47,673 nt of DNA from DASZYF01 sp035545535 (GCA_035545535.1 DASZYF010000219.1:1-47673); one strand, 5' to 3'. Shown: positions 39,643 through 47,673, numbered from the stretch's first letter. The notes: a model not told the origin generated them from the sequence alone. Made by a program: numbers and translations.

Positions 39643-40838
39643 GGGACCTCGATGGCGTTCGCCTTGGCGATCGCGGAGTAGTAGGCGGCGCTCGGCTTCG
39701 CGGTGCGCGCGAAGGTCGTGCGGTCGACGGAGAACAGGCCGAGCTTCGGGCCGTAGCCGAGGTCCCACTCGAAGTTGTCGAGCAGCGACCAGTGGAAGTA
39801 GCCGAGCACGGGGACGCCGGACTCGATGACGGCGTGCAGGTGGGGGAGCGCCTCGCGGATCATCGACTCCCGGCGCGCGTCGTCCTCCGTGCAGTTGCCG
39901 TGCTCGGTCACCATCGGCGTGACCTGGTGCTCGCTGGTCTCCCACACGCGCTTGACGCACTTGGCGAGCGCTTCGGGGGTGTAGGGGTAGCCGAGCTGGT
40001 TGATCTCGGTGCCGGGCGGCGGGTCGGTCGGACCCTCCATGCCGACGTAGGTGCTCGTGTAGCACTGCACGCCGAGGTAGTCGTCGCCGAGCTCGGCGGC
40101 GAGCCGGATGTACGGGTCTTCCATCGCGCCGGCGATCGCCTTCGCCATCGGCGCGGCCTCGTCGCTGATCGGGATCCAGTCGTCCATCGACAACGTGAGC
40201 CCGACCTTCGCGTGCGGCGCGGCCGCGCGGATCGCCGCGACCCCGAGGCGATGCGCCTCGCGCTGCTGCTCGTGCGCGGTCCAGCTCTTGCCGAGGTCGT
40301 CGACGACGCCGGGCGGGTAGCGGCCCTGGTACCAGCCGAGGGCCGCGATGACGTTCGGCTCGTTCAACGTGAAGTAGTGGCCGACGCGGTCACCGAGGTG
40401 GGCCGTGACCTTCTCGGCGTAGGCCGCGAACCGCTTCGCGGTCTCGACGTCCTGCCAGCTGCCGGCCTCCGCCACCCACTGCGGCAGCGTGAAGTGCACC
40501 AGCGTCACCATCGGCTCGACACCGCGCTCGCGCAGTCCGTCGCACTGCCGGGCGTAGCGGTCGAGCACGGCCGTGTCGAAGCGCCCGGGCTCCGGCTCGA
40601 TGCGGGCCCACTCCACGGAGAACCGGTAGGCGTTGAGCCCGAGCGACGCCACGAGGTCGGCGTCGGTCTCCCAGCGGTTCCACGAGTCGCAGGCGGTGCC
40701 GCTCGGCTCCGCGCACCTCGTGCCGGGGGCGAGCTCGAACTGCCACCAGTCGCTGTTGCGGTTGCCGCCCTCGATCTGGTGGGCGGCCGTCGCGGCCCCC
40801 CACCAGAAACCTGACGGGAACGTCAGGGTTGTCGTCAC
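39639..40838 (-). CDS. GH1 beta-glucosidase
   Basis: 399-residue GH1 beta-glycosidase, retaining, cytoplasmic. N-terminal FWWGAATAAHQIEGG, acid/base Glu160 in TLNEPN, and nucleophile Glu312 in the TENG position, read here as TEHG. The remaining FSVEWARI and the C-terminal FHWSLLDNFEW are typical. A little shorter than the usual 440-470, mainly in loops. Start GTG 40838. The GH4 gene overlaps its stop. Together with GH4 and the hydrolase it forms a glycoside-use unit on the minus strand. Confidence 0.91.
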   Translation of the reverse strand: MTTTLTFPSGFWWGAATAAHQIEGGNRNSDWWQFELAPGTRCAEPSGTACDSWNRWETDADLVASLGLNAYRFSVEWARIEPEPGRFDTAVLDRYARQCDGLRERGVEPMVTLVHFTLPQWVAEAGSWQDVETAKRFAAYAEKVTAHLGDRVGHYFTLNEPNVIAALGWYQGRYPPGVVDDLGKSWTAHEQQREAHRLGVAAIRAAAPHAKVGLTLSMDDWIPISDEAAPMAKAIAGAMEDPYIRLAAELGDDYLGVQCYTSTYVGMEGPTDPPPGTEINQLGYPYTPEALAKCVKRVWETSEHQVTPMVTEHGNCTEDDARRESMIREALPHLHAVIESGVPVLGYFHWSLLDNFEWDLGYGPKLGLFSVDRTTFARTAKPSAAYYSAIAKANAIEVP

Positions 40839-40850
40839 CTGCGCAGGCTA

Positions 40851-40896
40851 GCGAGCGGACCGTGCGCGCCGGGAGGGCGCTGCGATCAACGCTCGC
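40851..40896. terminator. nested hairpin after the GAF-GGDEF gene
   Basis: Outer arms GCGAGCG (40851-40857) and CGCTCGC (40890-40896) and inner arms GCGCC / GGCGC (40866-40870 / 40876-40880). It begins one base beyond the GGDEF stop and lies 12 bases before the GH1 start on the same strand. Probable terminator; no T-tract. Confidence 0.45.
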
Positions 40897-40897
40897 C

Positions 40898-41905
40898 CTA
40901 CCGCTGCCGGGGGAGGGGGTTGTCGGTGGGCGGCGGCGTGCGGTGGTCCTTCAGCGTCTTGTCCACGTACATCGCGGTGTCGGCCTGCTCCAGCAGCGCT
41001 TCGGCGGAGACGCCGTCGCGGGAGCGGGCGATGCCGATCGACAGGCCGACGGGTGCCTCGACGGAGCCGAGGCCGTCGAGCGCGCGCCGCAGGCGGTCGG
41101 CCACGTCGTCGGCCTGCCGCTCGACCATGCCCTCGCAGATGATGACGAACTCGTCGCCGCCGAGCCGCGCGACCGTGTCGGACAGCCGCATCGCGCCGGT
41201 GAGGCGTCGCGCGACGTCCTTCAGCAGGGCATCGCCGGCCGCGTGGCCAAGCGTGTCGTTGACCTGCTTGAAGCCGTCGAGGTCGATGAAGAAGACGGTG
41301 ACCGGACCGTTGGACCGGGCGGCGCGGGCGAGCGCGCCCGCGAGGCGGTCGACGGCGAGCGTGCGGTTCGCCAGCCCGGTGAGCGCGTCGTGGGTGGCGG
41401 CGTAGGTGGAGTGGTCGTACTTCTTGGCGTGCGCCAGCGAGGCGGTGATGAACGACGAGAGCGACCGCAACGTGTCGACCGCCTCGTCGCCGAACGCGGC
41501 GGGTTCGCCGGACAGGACCTTCAGCACGCCGTGGCACTGCTCGTCGTCGGCCAGCGGCACGACGACCATCGAGCGGGCGCCCACCCGGCGGCACGCCTCG
41601 CGGTCGACGCGGTCGTCGGTCTCGGTGTCGTAGGTGACGAGGGGCTCCCCGACCTCGACGCAGATCCCCGAGAGGCTCGCCTCACGACGCACCCGGGCGC
41701 CGAGGCTCGGCTCGGCCGTGCCGCTGGCGGCGGTGTAGACGAGCTCGTCGCCCTCGAGGATCTCGACCACGGCGCCGGCCGCGCCGGTGAGCTCCTGCGC
41801 CTTGCGGGTGACGACGCGCATGACCTCGGCGGGGTCGTGGACGACCGCGTTGATCTCCCGCTGCACACCGATGACCGCCCGCAGGCGCTCCACCTCATCG
41901 GTCAT
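40898..41905 (-). CDS. GAF-GGDEF diguanylate cyclase
   Basis: 335 residues. The GAF domain at about 15-160 includes GVLKVLSGEPAAFGDE, and GGDEF at about 170-325 has THDALTGLANR, FFIDLDGFKQVNDTLGH and an intact GGDEF (ARLGGDEFVI), so it should make c-di-GMP. No transmembrane segment. ATG 41905 fits the domain; the very long frame upstream is the antisense of the acyl-CoA synthetase. Divergent from that gene with site E in the 45 bases between. The third c-di-GMP enzyme in the window. Confidence 0.91.
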   Translation of the reverse strand: MTDEVERLRAVIGVQREINAVVHDPAEVMRVVTRKAQELTGAAGAVVEILEGDELVYTAASGTAEPSLGARVRREASLSGICVEVGEPLVTYDTETDDRVDREACRRVGARSMVVVPLADDEQCHGVLKVLSGEPAAFGDEAVDTLRSLSSFITASLAHAKKYDHSTYAATHDALTGLANRTLAVDRLAGALARAARSNGPVTVFFIDLDGFKQVNDTLGHAAGDALLKDVARRLTGAMRLSDTVARLGGDEFVIICEGMVERQADDVADRLRRALDGLGSVEAPVGLSIGIARSRDGVSAEALLEQADTAMYVDKTLKDHRTPPPTDNPLPRQR

Positions 41906-41944
41906 GAACCGCAAGCATGCCGGAACCGCGGTCCCGCTAATGTC

Positions 41945-41962
41945 CCTGACATGGGCGTCAGG
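41945..41962. promoter_or_regulatory. imperfect palindrome, site E
   Basis: CCTGACAT-GG-GCGTCAGG: arms match the 18-bp consensus at 14 of 16 positions with the same spacing. The acyl-CoA synthetase ATG at 41951 is inside it. The mismatches are symmetrical, as in a palindrome under selection (CCCTGAC and GTCAGGG remain perfect). Confidence 0.6.
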
Positions 41963-44059
41963 GTTCCGCGCGACGTCACCGGCCGTCCGACGGCGCTGCG
42001 CGACCTCGACCTCGAGCCGTTCTTCCGCCCGCGCACGGTCGCCGTCATCGGCGCGAGCGAGACCGAGCACCGGCCCAACACGCTGATGTGGCGCAAGCTG
42101 CGCACCAAGGTCGAGATGCACGGGGCCACCGTCTACCCGGTCAACCCCGGCAAGGACGCGATCGACGGGGTGAAGGCCTACGCGAGCGTCGGTGACATCC
42201 CCGGGGACGAGCCGCTCGACCTCACCGTCGTGCTGGTCGGCGACGCGCTCGCGGTGATGCCCGAGGTCATCGCCCGTGGGAGCCGCTACGCAGTGGTGTT
42301 CGCCGCCGACTTCGCCGAGACCGGGGCGGAGGGCGAGGAGCGGCAGAGGCAGCTCGCCGAGCTGGTGCGCAGCAGCGACACCCGGCTGCTCGGCCCGAAC
42401 ACCAACATGAACGCGTTCGAGCAGTTCACCGCCGGTCTGCCCGGCCGTGCCATCACCCTCATCACGCAGAGCGGGCACCAGGGACGGCCCATCTTCCAGG
42501 GGCAGGAGATCGGCATCCGCGTCGACGCGTGGGCGCCGGTCGGCAACGAGGTCGACCTCGAGTTCGCCGACTTCGCCCGCTGGTTCGCCGACCAGCCCGA
42601 GACCGGCGCGATCGCGACCTACGTCGAGGGCTTCGCCGACGGGCGCACCCTGCAACTCGCGCTCGACCACTGCGCGCAGCGGAAGGTGCCCGTGGTCGCG
42701 GTGAAGGTCGGCCGCACCGCCGAGGGCACCTCGATGGCGAAGGCGCACACCGGTCACCTCACCGGCGCCGACGCCGTGGTCGACGCGGTGTTCCGCCAGT
42801 ACGGCGTCACGCGGGTCGACGGGCTCGACGAGCTGCTCGACGTCAGCGCCGCGTTCTGCCGCACCCCCGCGCCGACCACGGACGGGGTCGTCATCTACTC
42901 GATCAGCGGTGGCACCGGCGCGCACGTCGCCGACCTCGCCGCCTCCGCCGGCCTCAACCTCCCGACGCTGTCGGCGCAGACGCAAGCCGCACTGCGGGAG
43001 AACATCCCCGGCTACCTGCGCGTGTCCAACCCGGTCGACTCCGGTGGTGCGCCGAGCGGTGACCAGCGCGGCAAGCCCATCCTCGACGCGATCCTGTCCG
43101 ATCCCGCGTGCGGCGTGCTCGTGTGCCCGATCACCGGCGCGGGCTCGATGGCCAACCGGCTCGCGAAGGACCTCGTCGTGAAGGCCGAGGAGCACGGCAA
43201 GCCGGTGTTCGTCGTGTGGGGCTCCCCGGTGGGCACCGAGGTCGCCTACACGGAGATCCTGCTGCCCTCGCCGCTGCCGGTGTTCCGCTCCACCCGCAAC
43301 TGCCTCACCGCGGTGAAGGCCTACCTCGACCACCACGGCTTCGCGCAGCGCTACACCTCACCGATCCCGCTGCTGCCGACCGCGAAGCTCGTCGAGCTCG
43401 ATCCGCTGCCGCGGCGCACGACCCTGTCGGAGCACGCGAGCAAGCAGGTCCTCGCGGCCTACGGCATCCCGGTCAGCCGTGACGTGCTGTGCCAGAGCCG
43501 CGCCGATGCCGTGCAGGCCGCGGCCGCGCTCGACACCCCGGCCGTGCTGAAGGTCTGCTCGGCCGACATCGGCCACAAGAGCGATCTCGGCCTGGTGCGC
43601 CTCGGTCTCGCCTCCGCGGCGGAGGTCGAGGCGGCGTACGACGAGGTCCTCGCCGCGGTGCCCGCCGGCGCGAGCGTCGAAGGCGTGCTCGTCTGCCCCA
43701 TGGAGACGGGTGGCGTCGAGGTGGTCGTCGGCGTCGCGCAGGACCCGCTGTTCGGGCCGGTCGTGCTGCTCGGTCTCGGCGGCGTGTTCGTCGAGGTGCT
43801 GGGCGACGTCACCCACCGGGTGCCGCCGTTCGACGAGGCCGAGGTCCGCCGGATGGTCGGCGAGCTCCGGGGTGTGAAGATGCTGCACGGTGTGCGCGGC
43901 CGGCCGGCCGCGGACATCGACGCGCTCGTCGACGTGGTCATGAAGGTGCAGCGCCTGGCGCTCGACCTCGACGGTGAGCTCGCCGAGCTCGACATCAACC
44001 CGCTGCTGCTGCGCCCCGACGGCGCGGTCGCCCTGGACGCATTGGTGGTCACGAAGTGA
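41951..44059 (+). CDS. NDP-forming acyl-CoA synthetase (acetate-CoA ligase type)
   Basis: 702 residues, both halves fused. The CoA-binding domain starts TVAVIGASE near residue 32, the ligase domain has LITQSGHQG and the phospho-His segment KAHTGHLTGADAV near 263, and the C-terminal ATP-grasp has LKVCSADIGHKSDLGLVRLG, VVVGVAQDPLFGPVVLLGLGG and ELAELDINPLL. It makes acyl-CoA from an acid with ATP (ADP-forming). The start ATG 41951 lies in site E; no ribosome site is seen. The gene is followed by a crotonase that overlaps by four bases. Acyl group unknown. Confidence 0.9.
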   Translation: MGVRVPRDVTGRPTALRDLDLEPFFRPRTVAVIGASETEHRPNTLMWRKLRTKVEMHGATVYPVNPGKDAIDGVKAYASVGDIPGDEPLDLTVVLVGDALAVMPEVIARGSRYAVVFAADFAETGAEGEERQRQLAELVRSSDTRLLGPNTNMNAFEQFTAGLPGRAITLITQSGHQGRPIFQGQEIGIRVDAWAPVGNEVDLEFADFARWFADQPETGAIATYVEGFADGRTLQLALDHCAQRKVPVVAVKVGRTAEGTSMAKAHTGHLTGADAVVDAVFRQYGVTRVDGLDELLDVSAAFCRTPAPTTDGVVIYSISGGTGAHVADLAASAGLNLPTLSAQTQAALRENIPGYLRVSNPVDSGGAPSGDQRGKPILDAILSDPACGVLVCPITGAGSMANRLAKDLVVKAEEHGKPVFVVWGSPVGTEVAYTEILLPSPLPVFRSTRNCLTAVKAYLDHHGFAQRYTSPIPLLPTAKLVELDPLPRRTTLSEHASKQVLAAYGIPVSRDVLCQSRADAVQAAAALDTPAVLKVCSADIGHKSDLGLVRLGLASAAEVEAAYDEVLAAVPAGASVEGVLVCPMETGGVEVVVGVAQDPLFGPVVLLGLGGVFVEVLGDVTHRVPPFDEAEVRRMVGELRGVKMLHGVRGRPAADIDALVDVVMKVQRLALDLDGELAELDINPLLLRPDGAVALDALVVTK

Positions 44060-44871
44060 CGGTCGACGGTCTGAGCACCCGCGAGGAGGGTCAGGTCCTC
44101 ACGCTGACCATCGACCGCGCCGAGCAGCAGAACTCGCTCACCTACGAGATCCGCAACGCGATGGTCGCCGAGCTCGAACGGGCGAGCGCCGACCTCAACG
44201 TGCGCGCCGTCGTCATCACGGCGGCGGGGGAGCGGGCGTTCTGCACGGGGGCTGACCTGCGCTCGCGCCCGCCGACGCTGCCCAACCCCGAGGGCGCGCC
44301 GGAGCGCGCGATCGGCGGAGCGGCGCGGATGATCCGCACCGGCTGGCAGAAGCTCATCGCTGCGATCCTCGACTGCGAGAAGCCGGTCATCGCCGCGGTG
44401 AACGGCACCGCCGCCGGCGGCGGCATGCACCTCGCGCTCGCGTGCGACCTGGTGCTGATGGCCGACTCCGCCCGCTTCATCGAGGTCTTCATCCGGCGCG
44501 GCATCATCCCCGACGCCGGCGGCGCGTTCATCCTGCCGCGCATCATCGGCATCCAGAAGACCAAGGAGCTGATGTTCTTCGGCGACGACCTGTCGGCCGC
44601 CGACGCGGAGAAGCTCGGCCTGGTCAACAAGGTCGTGCCCGCCGCCGACCTGCAGAAGGTCACCACCGAGTGGGCCGCGCGGCTCGCCACGATGCCCACC
44701 AAGGCGATCGGTCTCACCAAGGCACTGGTCAACCGCTCACTGTCCGCCGACCGGCAGACCGCGTTCGAGGAAGAGGCCTGGTTCCAGGAGATCAACAACC
44801 TCTCCGAGGACGCCAAGGAAGGGATGATGAGCTTCGTCGAGCGGCGCCCGTCGGAGTTCAAGGGCTGGTGA
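44056..44871 (+). CDS. crotonase-family enoyl-CoA hydratase/isomerase
   Basis: 271 residues. The oxyanion features AFCTGADLRS and NGTAAGGGMHLALACDLVL are intact. At the catalytic segment the hydratase Glu (QPE) is replaced (FIEVFIRRG) while IIPDAGGAFILPRIIG keeps an Asp at the position used by PaaG-type isomerases and 4-chlorobenzoyl-CoA dehalogenases. So isomerase-type or dehalogenase-type chemistry is as likely as hydration. GTG start overlaps the previous stop (GTGA). The next gene follows after 10 bases in the same operon. Confidence 0.88.
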   Translation: MTVDGLSTREEGQVLTLTIDRAEQQNSLTYEIRNAMVAELERASADLNVRAVVITAAGERAFCTGADLRSRPPTLPNPEGAPERAIGGAARMIRTGWQKLIAAILDCEKPVIAAVNGTAAGGGMHLALACDLVLMADSARFIEVFIRRGIIPDAGGAFILPRIIGIQKTKELMFFGDDLSAADAEKLGLVNKVVPAADLQKVTTEWAARLATMPTKAIGLTKALVNRSLSADRQTAFEEEAWFQEINNLSEDAKEGMMSFVERRPSEFKGW

Positions 44872-44881
44872 CCGTCCGCCC

Positions 44882-46048
44882 GTGAGCCACCCCCTCCGCG
44901 ACAAGACCGCGGTCGCCGGCATCGGGCAGACCGCGTACGTGAAGTCGCTGCCCGACACCGAGCTGTCGCTCGGCGTCCAGGCCATCAAGGCCGCGCTCGA
45001 CGACGCGGGCCTCACGCCGGCCGACGTCGACGGCCTGGCGAGCTACACGATGGAGCAGAACGTCGAGGTCAACGTCGCCCGCAACCTCGGGCTCGGTGAC
45101 GTCACCTGGTTCGCGCAGGTGGGCTTCGGCGGCGGCGCGGGGTGCGGCGTCATCGGACAGGCGGCGATGGCGGTCGCGACGGGCCAGGCGAACGTGGTGG
45201 TGTGCTGGCGCTCGCGCAAGCGGGGCGGGCCGGCGACGCGCCCGTGGGCGCAGGTCGGCGACCGCGTCGAGGGCACGGCCGCGTTCACCCGGCCCGTCGG
45301 CCTGCTCCGTCCGGTCGACGAGATCGCGATGCTCACCAGGCGCTACCTGCACGAGTACGGCGGGAGCCGCGAGGACCTCGGCCGGGTCGCGATGGCGGTG
45401 CGCGCACACGCGAACCGCAACCCGCTCGCGATGATGCACGGCAAGCCGATGACGATGGCGGACTACCTCGGCGCGCGCATGGTGAGCGAGCCGCTGTGCC
45501 TGTTCGACAACTGCCTCGAGAGCGACGGCGCGGTCGCGTGCGTCGTCGTCAGCGCGGAGCGAGCCCGTGACCTCCGCCAGCCGCCCGCCTACGTCCACGC
45601 GTTCGGGCAGGGGCTCAACGCGCAGCACCAGACGATGACCAACTACTTCCGCGACGACCCGCTCGAAGGTCCGGCGTGGACGTGCGCGAGGGTCCTCTGG
45701 TCGCAAGCCGCGGTCACACCGGCCGACGTCGACGTCGCGCAGCTCTACGACGCGTTCTCACCGCTCATCCTCTTGTCGCTCGAGGGCTACGGCTTCTGCG
45801 CCCGCGGGGAGGCGCCGTCGTGGACGCTCGACGGCGGTCTCGAGCTCGGCGGGCGGCTGCCGGTGAACACGAGCGGCGGTGGCATGAGCGAGGCCTACGT
45901 GCACGGCTTCAACCTCATCAACGAAGGCGTCCGGCAGATCCGCGGCACGTCGACGGCGCAGGTCCCCGGCGCGCAGGTCTCGTTCGTCAGCAGCGGCGAA
46001 GGCGTGCCCACCTCGGCCGTGCTCTTCACGAAGGAGCCGGCGGCGTGA
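44882..46048 (+). CDS. thiolase-like lipid-transfer protein (Ltp2-like)
   Basis: 388-residue thiolase-fold protein. The position of the nucleophilic Cys reads Gly by my alignment (segment VGFGGGAGCGVIGQAAMAV), while the C-terminal NTSGGGMSEAYVHG keeps the His-Gly loop and SSGEGVPTS replaces the second Cys motif. This is the pattern of SCP-x/Ltp2-type proteins, which with a DUF35 partner act as retro-aldolases rather than thiolases in steroid side-chain breakdown. The DUF35 gene overlaps by four bases, which fits such a complex. Start GTG 44882. Substrate not known; a steroid is not implied. Confidence 0.87.
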   Translation: MSHPLRDKTAVAGIGQTAYVKSLPDTELSLGVQAIKAALDDAGLTPADVDGLASYTMEQNVEVNVARNLGLGDVTWFAQVGFGGGAGCGVIGQAAMAVATGQANVVVCWRSRKRGGPATRPWAQVGDRVEGTAAFTRPVGLLRPVDEIAMLTRRYLHEYGGSREDLGRVAMAVRAHANRNPLAMMHGKPMTMADYLGARMVSEPLCLFDNCLESDGAVACVVVSAERARDLRQPPAYVHAFGQGLNAQHQTMTNYFRDDPLEGPAWTCARVLWSQAAVTPADVDVAQLYDAFSPLILLSLEGYGFCARGEAPSWTLDGGLELGGRLPVNTSGGGMSEAYVHGFNLINEGVRQIRGTSTAQVPGAQVSFVSSGEGVPTSAVLFTKEPAA

Positions 46049-46482
46049 TCGAGGAGGTGCCGCTGCCGAACACCGAGGACCCGGACGCGGCTCCGTTCTG
46101 GGAGCACGCGCTGCGCGGCGAGCTCGCGGTGCAGGTCTGTGCGGACTGCCACGCGCGGCGCAACCCGCCGCGGCCGATGTGCCCGGTGTGCAACAGCCTC
46201 GGGCTGCGCTGGGAGGTGCTGTCCGGCCGCGGCCGCATCTGGTCCTTCGTGGTGGCGCACCCGCCGCTGCTGCCGGCCTTCCTGCCGGTCGCGCCGTACA
46301 ACGTCGTGGTGGTCGAGGCCGAGGAGGACCCGACCCTCCGCTTCGTCGGCAACCTGGTGGCCGAGCCCGGCGCGCCCATCAACAGCGTCGAGCCCACCAC
46401 GATCGCGATCGGCCAGGAGGTCGTGGTCGCCTTCGAGCGGGTTGCCGACGACGTCGCCCTTCCCCGCTTCGTGGGGCTCTAG
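46045..46482 (+). CDS. DUF35 Zn-ribbon/OB-fold partner of the thiolase-like protein
   Basis: 145 residues. N-terminal zinc ribbon CADC near residue 32 and CPVC near 46 (four Cys, CxxC x11 CxxC), then an OB-fold with GRGRIWSFVVAHPPL, VVVEAEEDPTLRFVGNL and VEVVVAFERV-like end. DUF35 proteins bind acyl-CoA and work with Ltp2-type or thiolase-like proteins. The start GTG 46045 overlaps the previous stop by four bases; the longer frame upstream is a shadow. It ends the acyl-CoA operon. Confidence 0.9.
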   Translation: MIEEVPLPNTEDPDAAPFWEHALRGELAVQVCADCHARRNPPRPMCPVCNSLGLRWEVLSGRGRIWSFVVAHPPLLPAFLPVAPYNVVVVEAEEDPTLRFVGNLVAEPGAPINSVEPTTIAIGQEVVVAFERVADDVALPRFVGL

Positions 46483-46584
46483 ACCGCTGGTCGGTCGTCG
46501 GCCGGTTGACCCGGGTGGCCGAAGGTCCTCATTGATCCGCGTCGGGTCCTTTTCGGGGCAGTCCGGGGGCTTTAGCCTCTGCGG

Positions 46585-47673
46585 ATGCCACGTCGTTCGC
46601 TCGTCGCCACCGTCAGCGCCCTCGCCCTCGGTGCTGCGTCCGCCGCCGCCCTCGTCGTCACTCTGGGCGCGTCACCCGCGGCCGCCGTCACCGGCCAGTC
46701 GTGCCCGGCAGCGGGCTGCCCGACGATCAGCGGATCGCTCGCGGAAGGCCAGGTCGTCTCGGCCTCCGACGGGACCTTTGCCGGGGCCACGAGCTACACC
46801 TACCGGTGGCAGCGATGCACTTCGAGCTCGCAGGTGAGCTCCTGCAACGACATCTCTGGGGCGAACAACCAGGAGTACGTGATCGCGCCCCCTGACGTCA
46901 GCGCGACCGAGTACCTGCGGGTCGTGGTCACGGGTCACGACGCAACGACGGCAGCGGCCGAGGCCTCCGACATCGCCGGCCCAGTCCAGCCGAGCTACAA
47001 CGGGCCCGGTCTGCCGTCTACGGGCGGTGGAGACCTGCCTCCGTCGGTCAGCGACACCACGTCGTCGGGTAGCGACTTCACGCCGTACGTCGGCGACAAC
47101 CTCACGTCGAGCTCGGCTACCTGGAGCTCGCCGAGCGGCACGACGACCGTCTACCAGTGGACCCGCTGCAACGCGAGCGGAACCTCGTGCGCGCCGATCC
47201 CCGGCGTGCCCTCGTCGGCATCGCCGACGCCGTACACACTGACCGAAGCCGACTTCAGCCAGACCATCCGGATGCGGGCTCGCGGGACGAACAACGACGG
47301 CACGAGCGAGCAGTACAGCTCGGCGGTCGGTCCGATCGAGCGGCGTCCGGGCTCGCCGACCCCCACGCCGACACCCACCCCGTCGGCCGGCGCGGGCGGC
47401 GACCACACGGCTCCGCAGACGCACTTCGTGCGCCACCCCGGTGCGCTGCTCAAGGTGAGCGGCGCGAAGGCTCGCGTCCGGTTCGGGTTCGCGGCCAACG
47501 AGCCGTCGCGCTTCCAGTGCAAGCTCGACGTGGGCCCGTGGCGGCCGTGCTCCGCACCGACCGTCCTCACCGTCCGTGCGACCTACGGCGGCGCGCGCCA
47601 CACCTTCAAGGTGCGGGCCATCGACAAGGCGGGCAACGTCGACCCCACGCCGTCGTCGTGGACGTTCGTCGCG
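46585..47673 (+). CDS. secreted Ig-like repeat surface protein, 5' part
   Basis: 363 codons open to the right edge. Signal peptide at about 1-34 (cleavage region SPAAAV). Two Ig-like repeats follow (about 38-130 and 150-255), each with Y-x-W-x-R-C ... C ... I-x-G ... Y ... D/E ... R-x-x-V/A-x-x-x-N/D. Next comes a Thr-Pro linker (PTPTPTPTP) and a module at about 272-363 with FQCKLDVGPWRPC, HTFKVRAIDKAGNVDPTPSSWTF. The last is a repeat type common on Solirubrobacterales-like cell-surface proteins. Likely an adhesion or wall-bound protein. Because the stop is outside the window, the C-terminus is unknown. ATG 46585 is fixed by the signal peptide. Confidence 0.85.
   Translation, partial: MPRRSLVATVSALALGAASAAALVVTLGASPAAAVTGQSCPAAGCPTISGSLAEGQVVSASDGTFAGATSYTYRWQRCTSSSQVSSCNDISGANNQEYVIAPPDVSATEYLRVVVTGHDATTAAAEASDIAGPVQPSYNGPGLPSTGGGDLPPSVSDTTSSGSDFTPYVGDNLTSSSATWSSPSGTTTVYQWTRCNASGTSCAPIPGVPSSASPTPYTLTEADFSQTIRMRARGTNNDGTSEQYSSAVGPIERRPGSPTPTPTPTPSAGAGGDHTAPQTHFVRHPGALLKVSGAKARVRFGFAANEPSRFQCKLDVGPWRPCSAPTVLTVRATYGGARHTFKVRAIDKAGNVDPTPSSWTFVA

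Noticed and set aside
40810..40827. CCTGACGGGAACGTCAGG, arms like the 18-bp palindrome
   Set aside because: Only the outer six bases of each arm match and it lies within codons 4-10 of the GH1 gene (TLTFPSG), so coding explains it; not counted as a site.
1..47673. tRNA, rRNA, CRISPR or transposon genes
   Set aside because: Gaps between genes are short and were read through; none holds such a structure that I can support.

Overview
The window is very GC-rich (GC-rich third codon positions throughout, many GTG starts, 4-base ATGA/GTGA gene overlaps). It looks like chromosome of an actinobacterium. The surface protein at the right edge has Ig-like WxRC...C...I.G repeats followed by an F.C.LD...PC...H.F.VRA.D.AGN.DPTP module. 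That style is common in Thermoleophilia/Solirubrobacterales, so that class is my best guess (inference only). I see no rRNA, tRNA, CRISPR array, insertion sequence or phage genes.

Layout. 1-7.3 kb, all minus strand: the start of a DHA2-type MFS exporter, a REC-GGDEF-EAL protein, and two histidine kinases each next to a receiver-only protein; this is a signalling cluster. 7.3-11.3 kb, minus strand: a double-length CaiB/BaiF CoA-transferase, a PIG-L/LmbE deacetylase and nagB, facing a plus-strand VOC protein. 11.7-15.6 kb: a secreted protein, a PNPOx-fold protein, an MFS carrier and an amidohydrolase. 15.7-19.6 kb: a secreted S53 (sedolisin) peptidase facing a secreted jelly-roll-like protein across a strong terminator. 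19.7-21.7 kb: an OhrR-like MarR regulator with twin operators, a TIM-barrel isomerase/epimerase and a small helical protein. 21.7-23.4 kb: tandem TesB thioesterases. 23.35-24.4 kb: an AbiEi/DUF559-like gene bracketed by two copies of a 40-bp hairpin. 24.4-30.3 kb: a catabolic run (RraA-like aldolase, ThuA-like, RidA on the other strand, ureidoglycolate-lyase-like, D-2-hydroxyacid dehydrogenase, GH38 alpha-mannosidase). 30.8-32.8 kb: two VOC proteins and a Gfo/Idh/MocA oxidoreductase. 32.8-37.2 kb: a REC-EAL protein and a MASE1 hybrid kinase. 37.3-40.8 kb: an alpha/beta hydrolase, a GH4 and a GH1 glycosidase. 40.9-46.5 kb: a GAF-GGDEF protein facing an acyl-CoA operon (NDP-forming acyl-CoA synthetase, crotonase, thiolase-like protein without the nucleophilic Cys, DUF35 partner). 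46.6 kb to the end: a secreted Ig-like protein, cut by the window edge.

The main unifying signal is an 18-bp palindrome, CCTGACAC-N2-GTGTCAGG. It occurs with perfect arms four times (11263, 15559, 24387, 31642) and in weaker form at 41945 and 30694. It sits in front of most of the catabolic transcription units and often overlaps a start codon. It looks like the operator of a local regulon whose regulator is not recognisable in this window. The regulated genes (CoA-transferase/deacetylase/deaminase, amidohydrolase plus carrier, aldolase to mannosidase run, sugar dehydrogenase, acyl-CoA operon) would then form one dispersed catabolic programme for a carbohydrate-linked or acyl-linked substrate that I cannot identify.

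The second notable structure is the pair of 40-bp hairpins around the AbiEi/DUF559-like gene. The upstream copy also encodes a near-copy of that protein's C-terminal residues followed by a stop, as though it were left by another copy of the gene.
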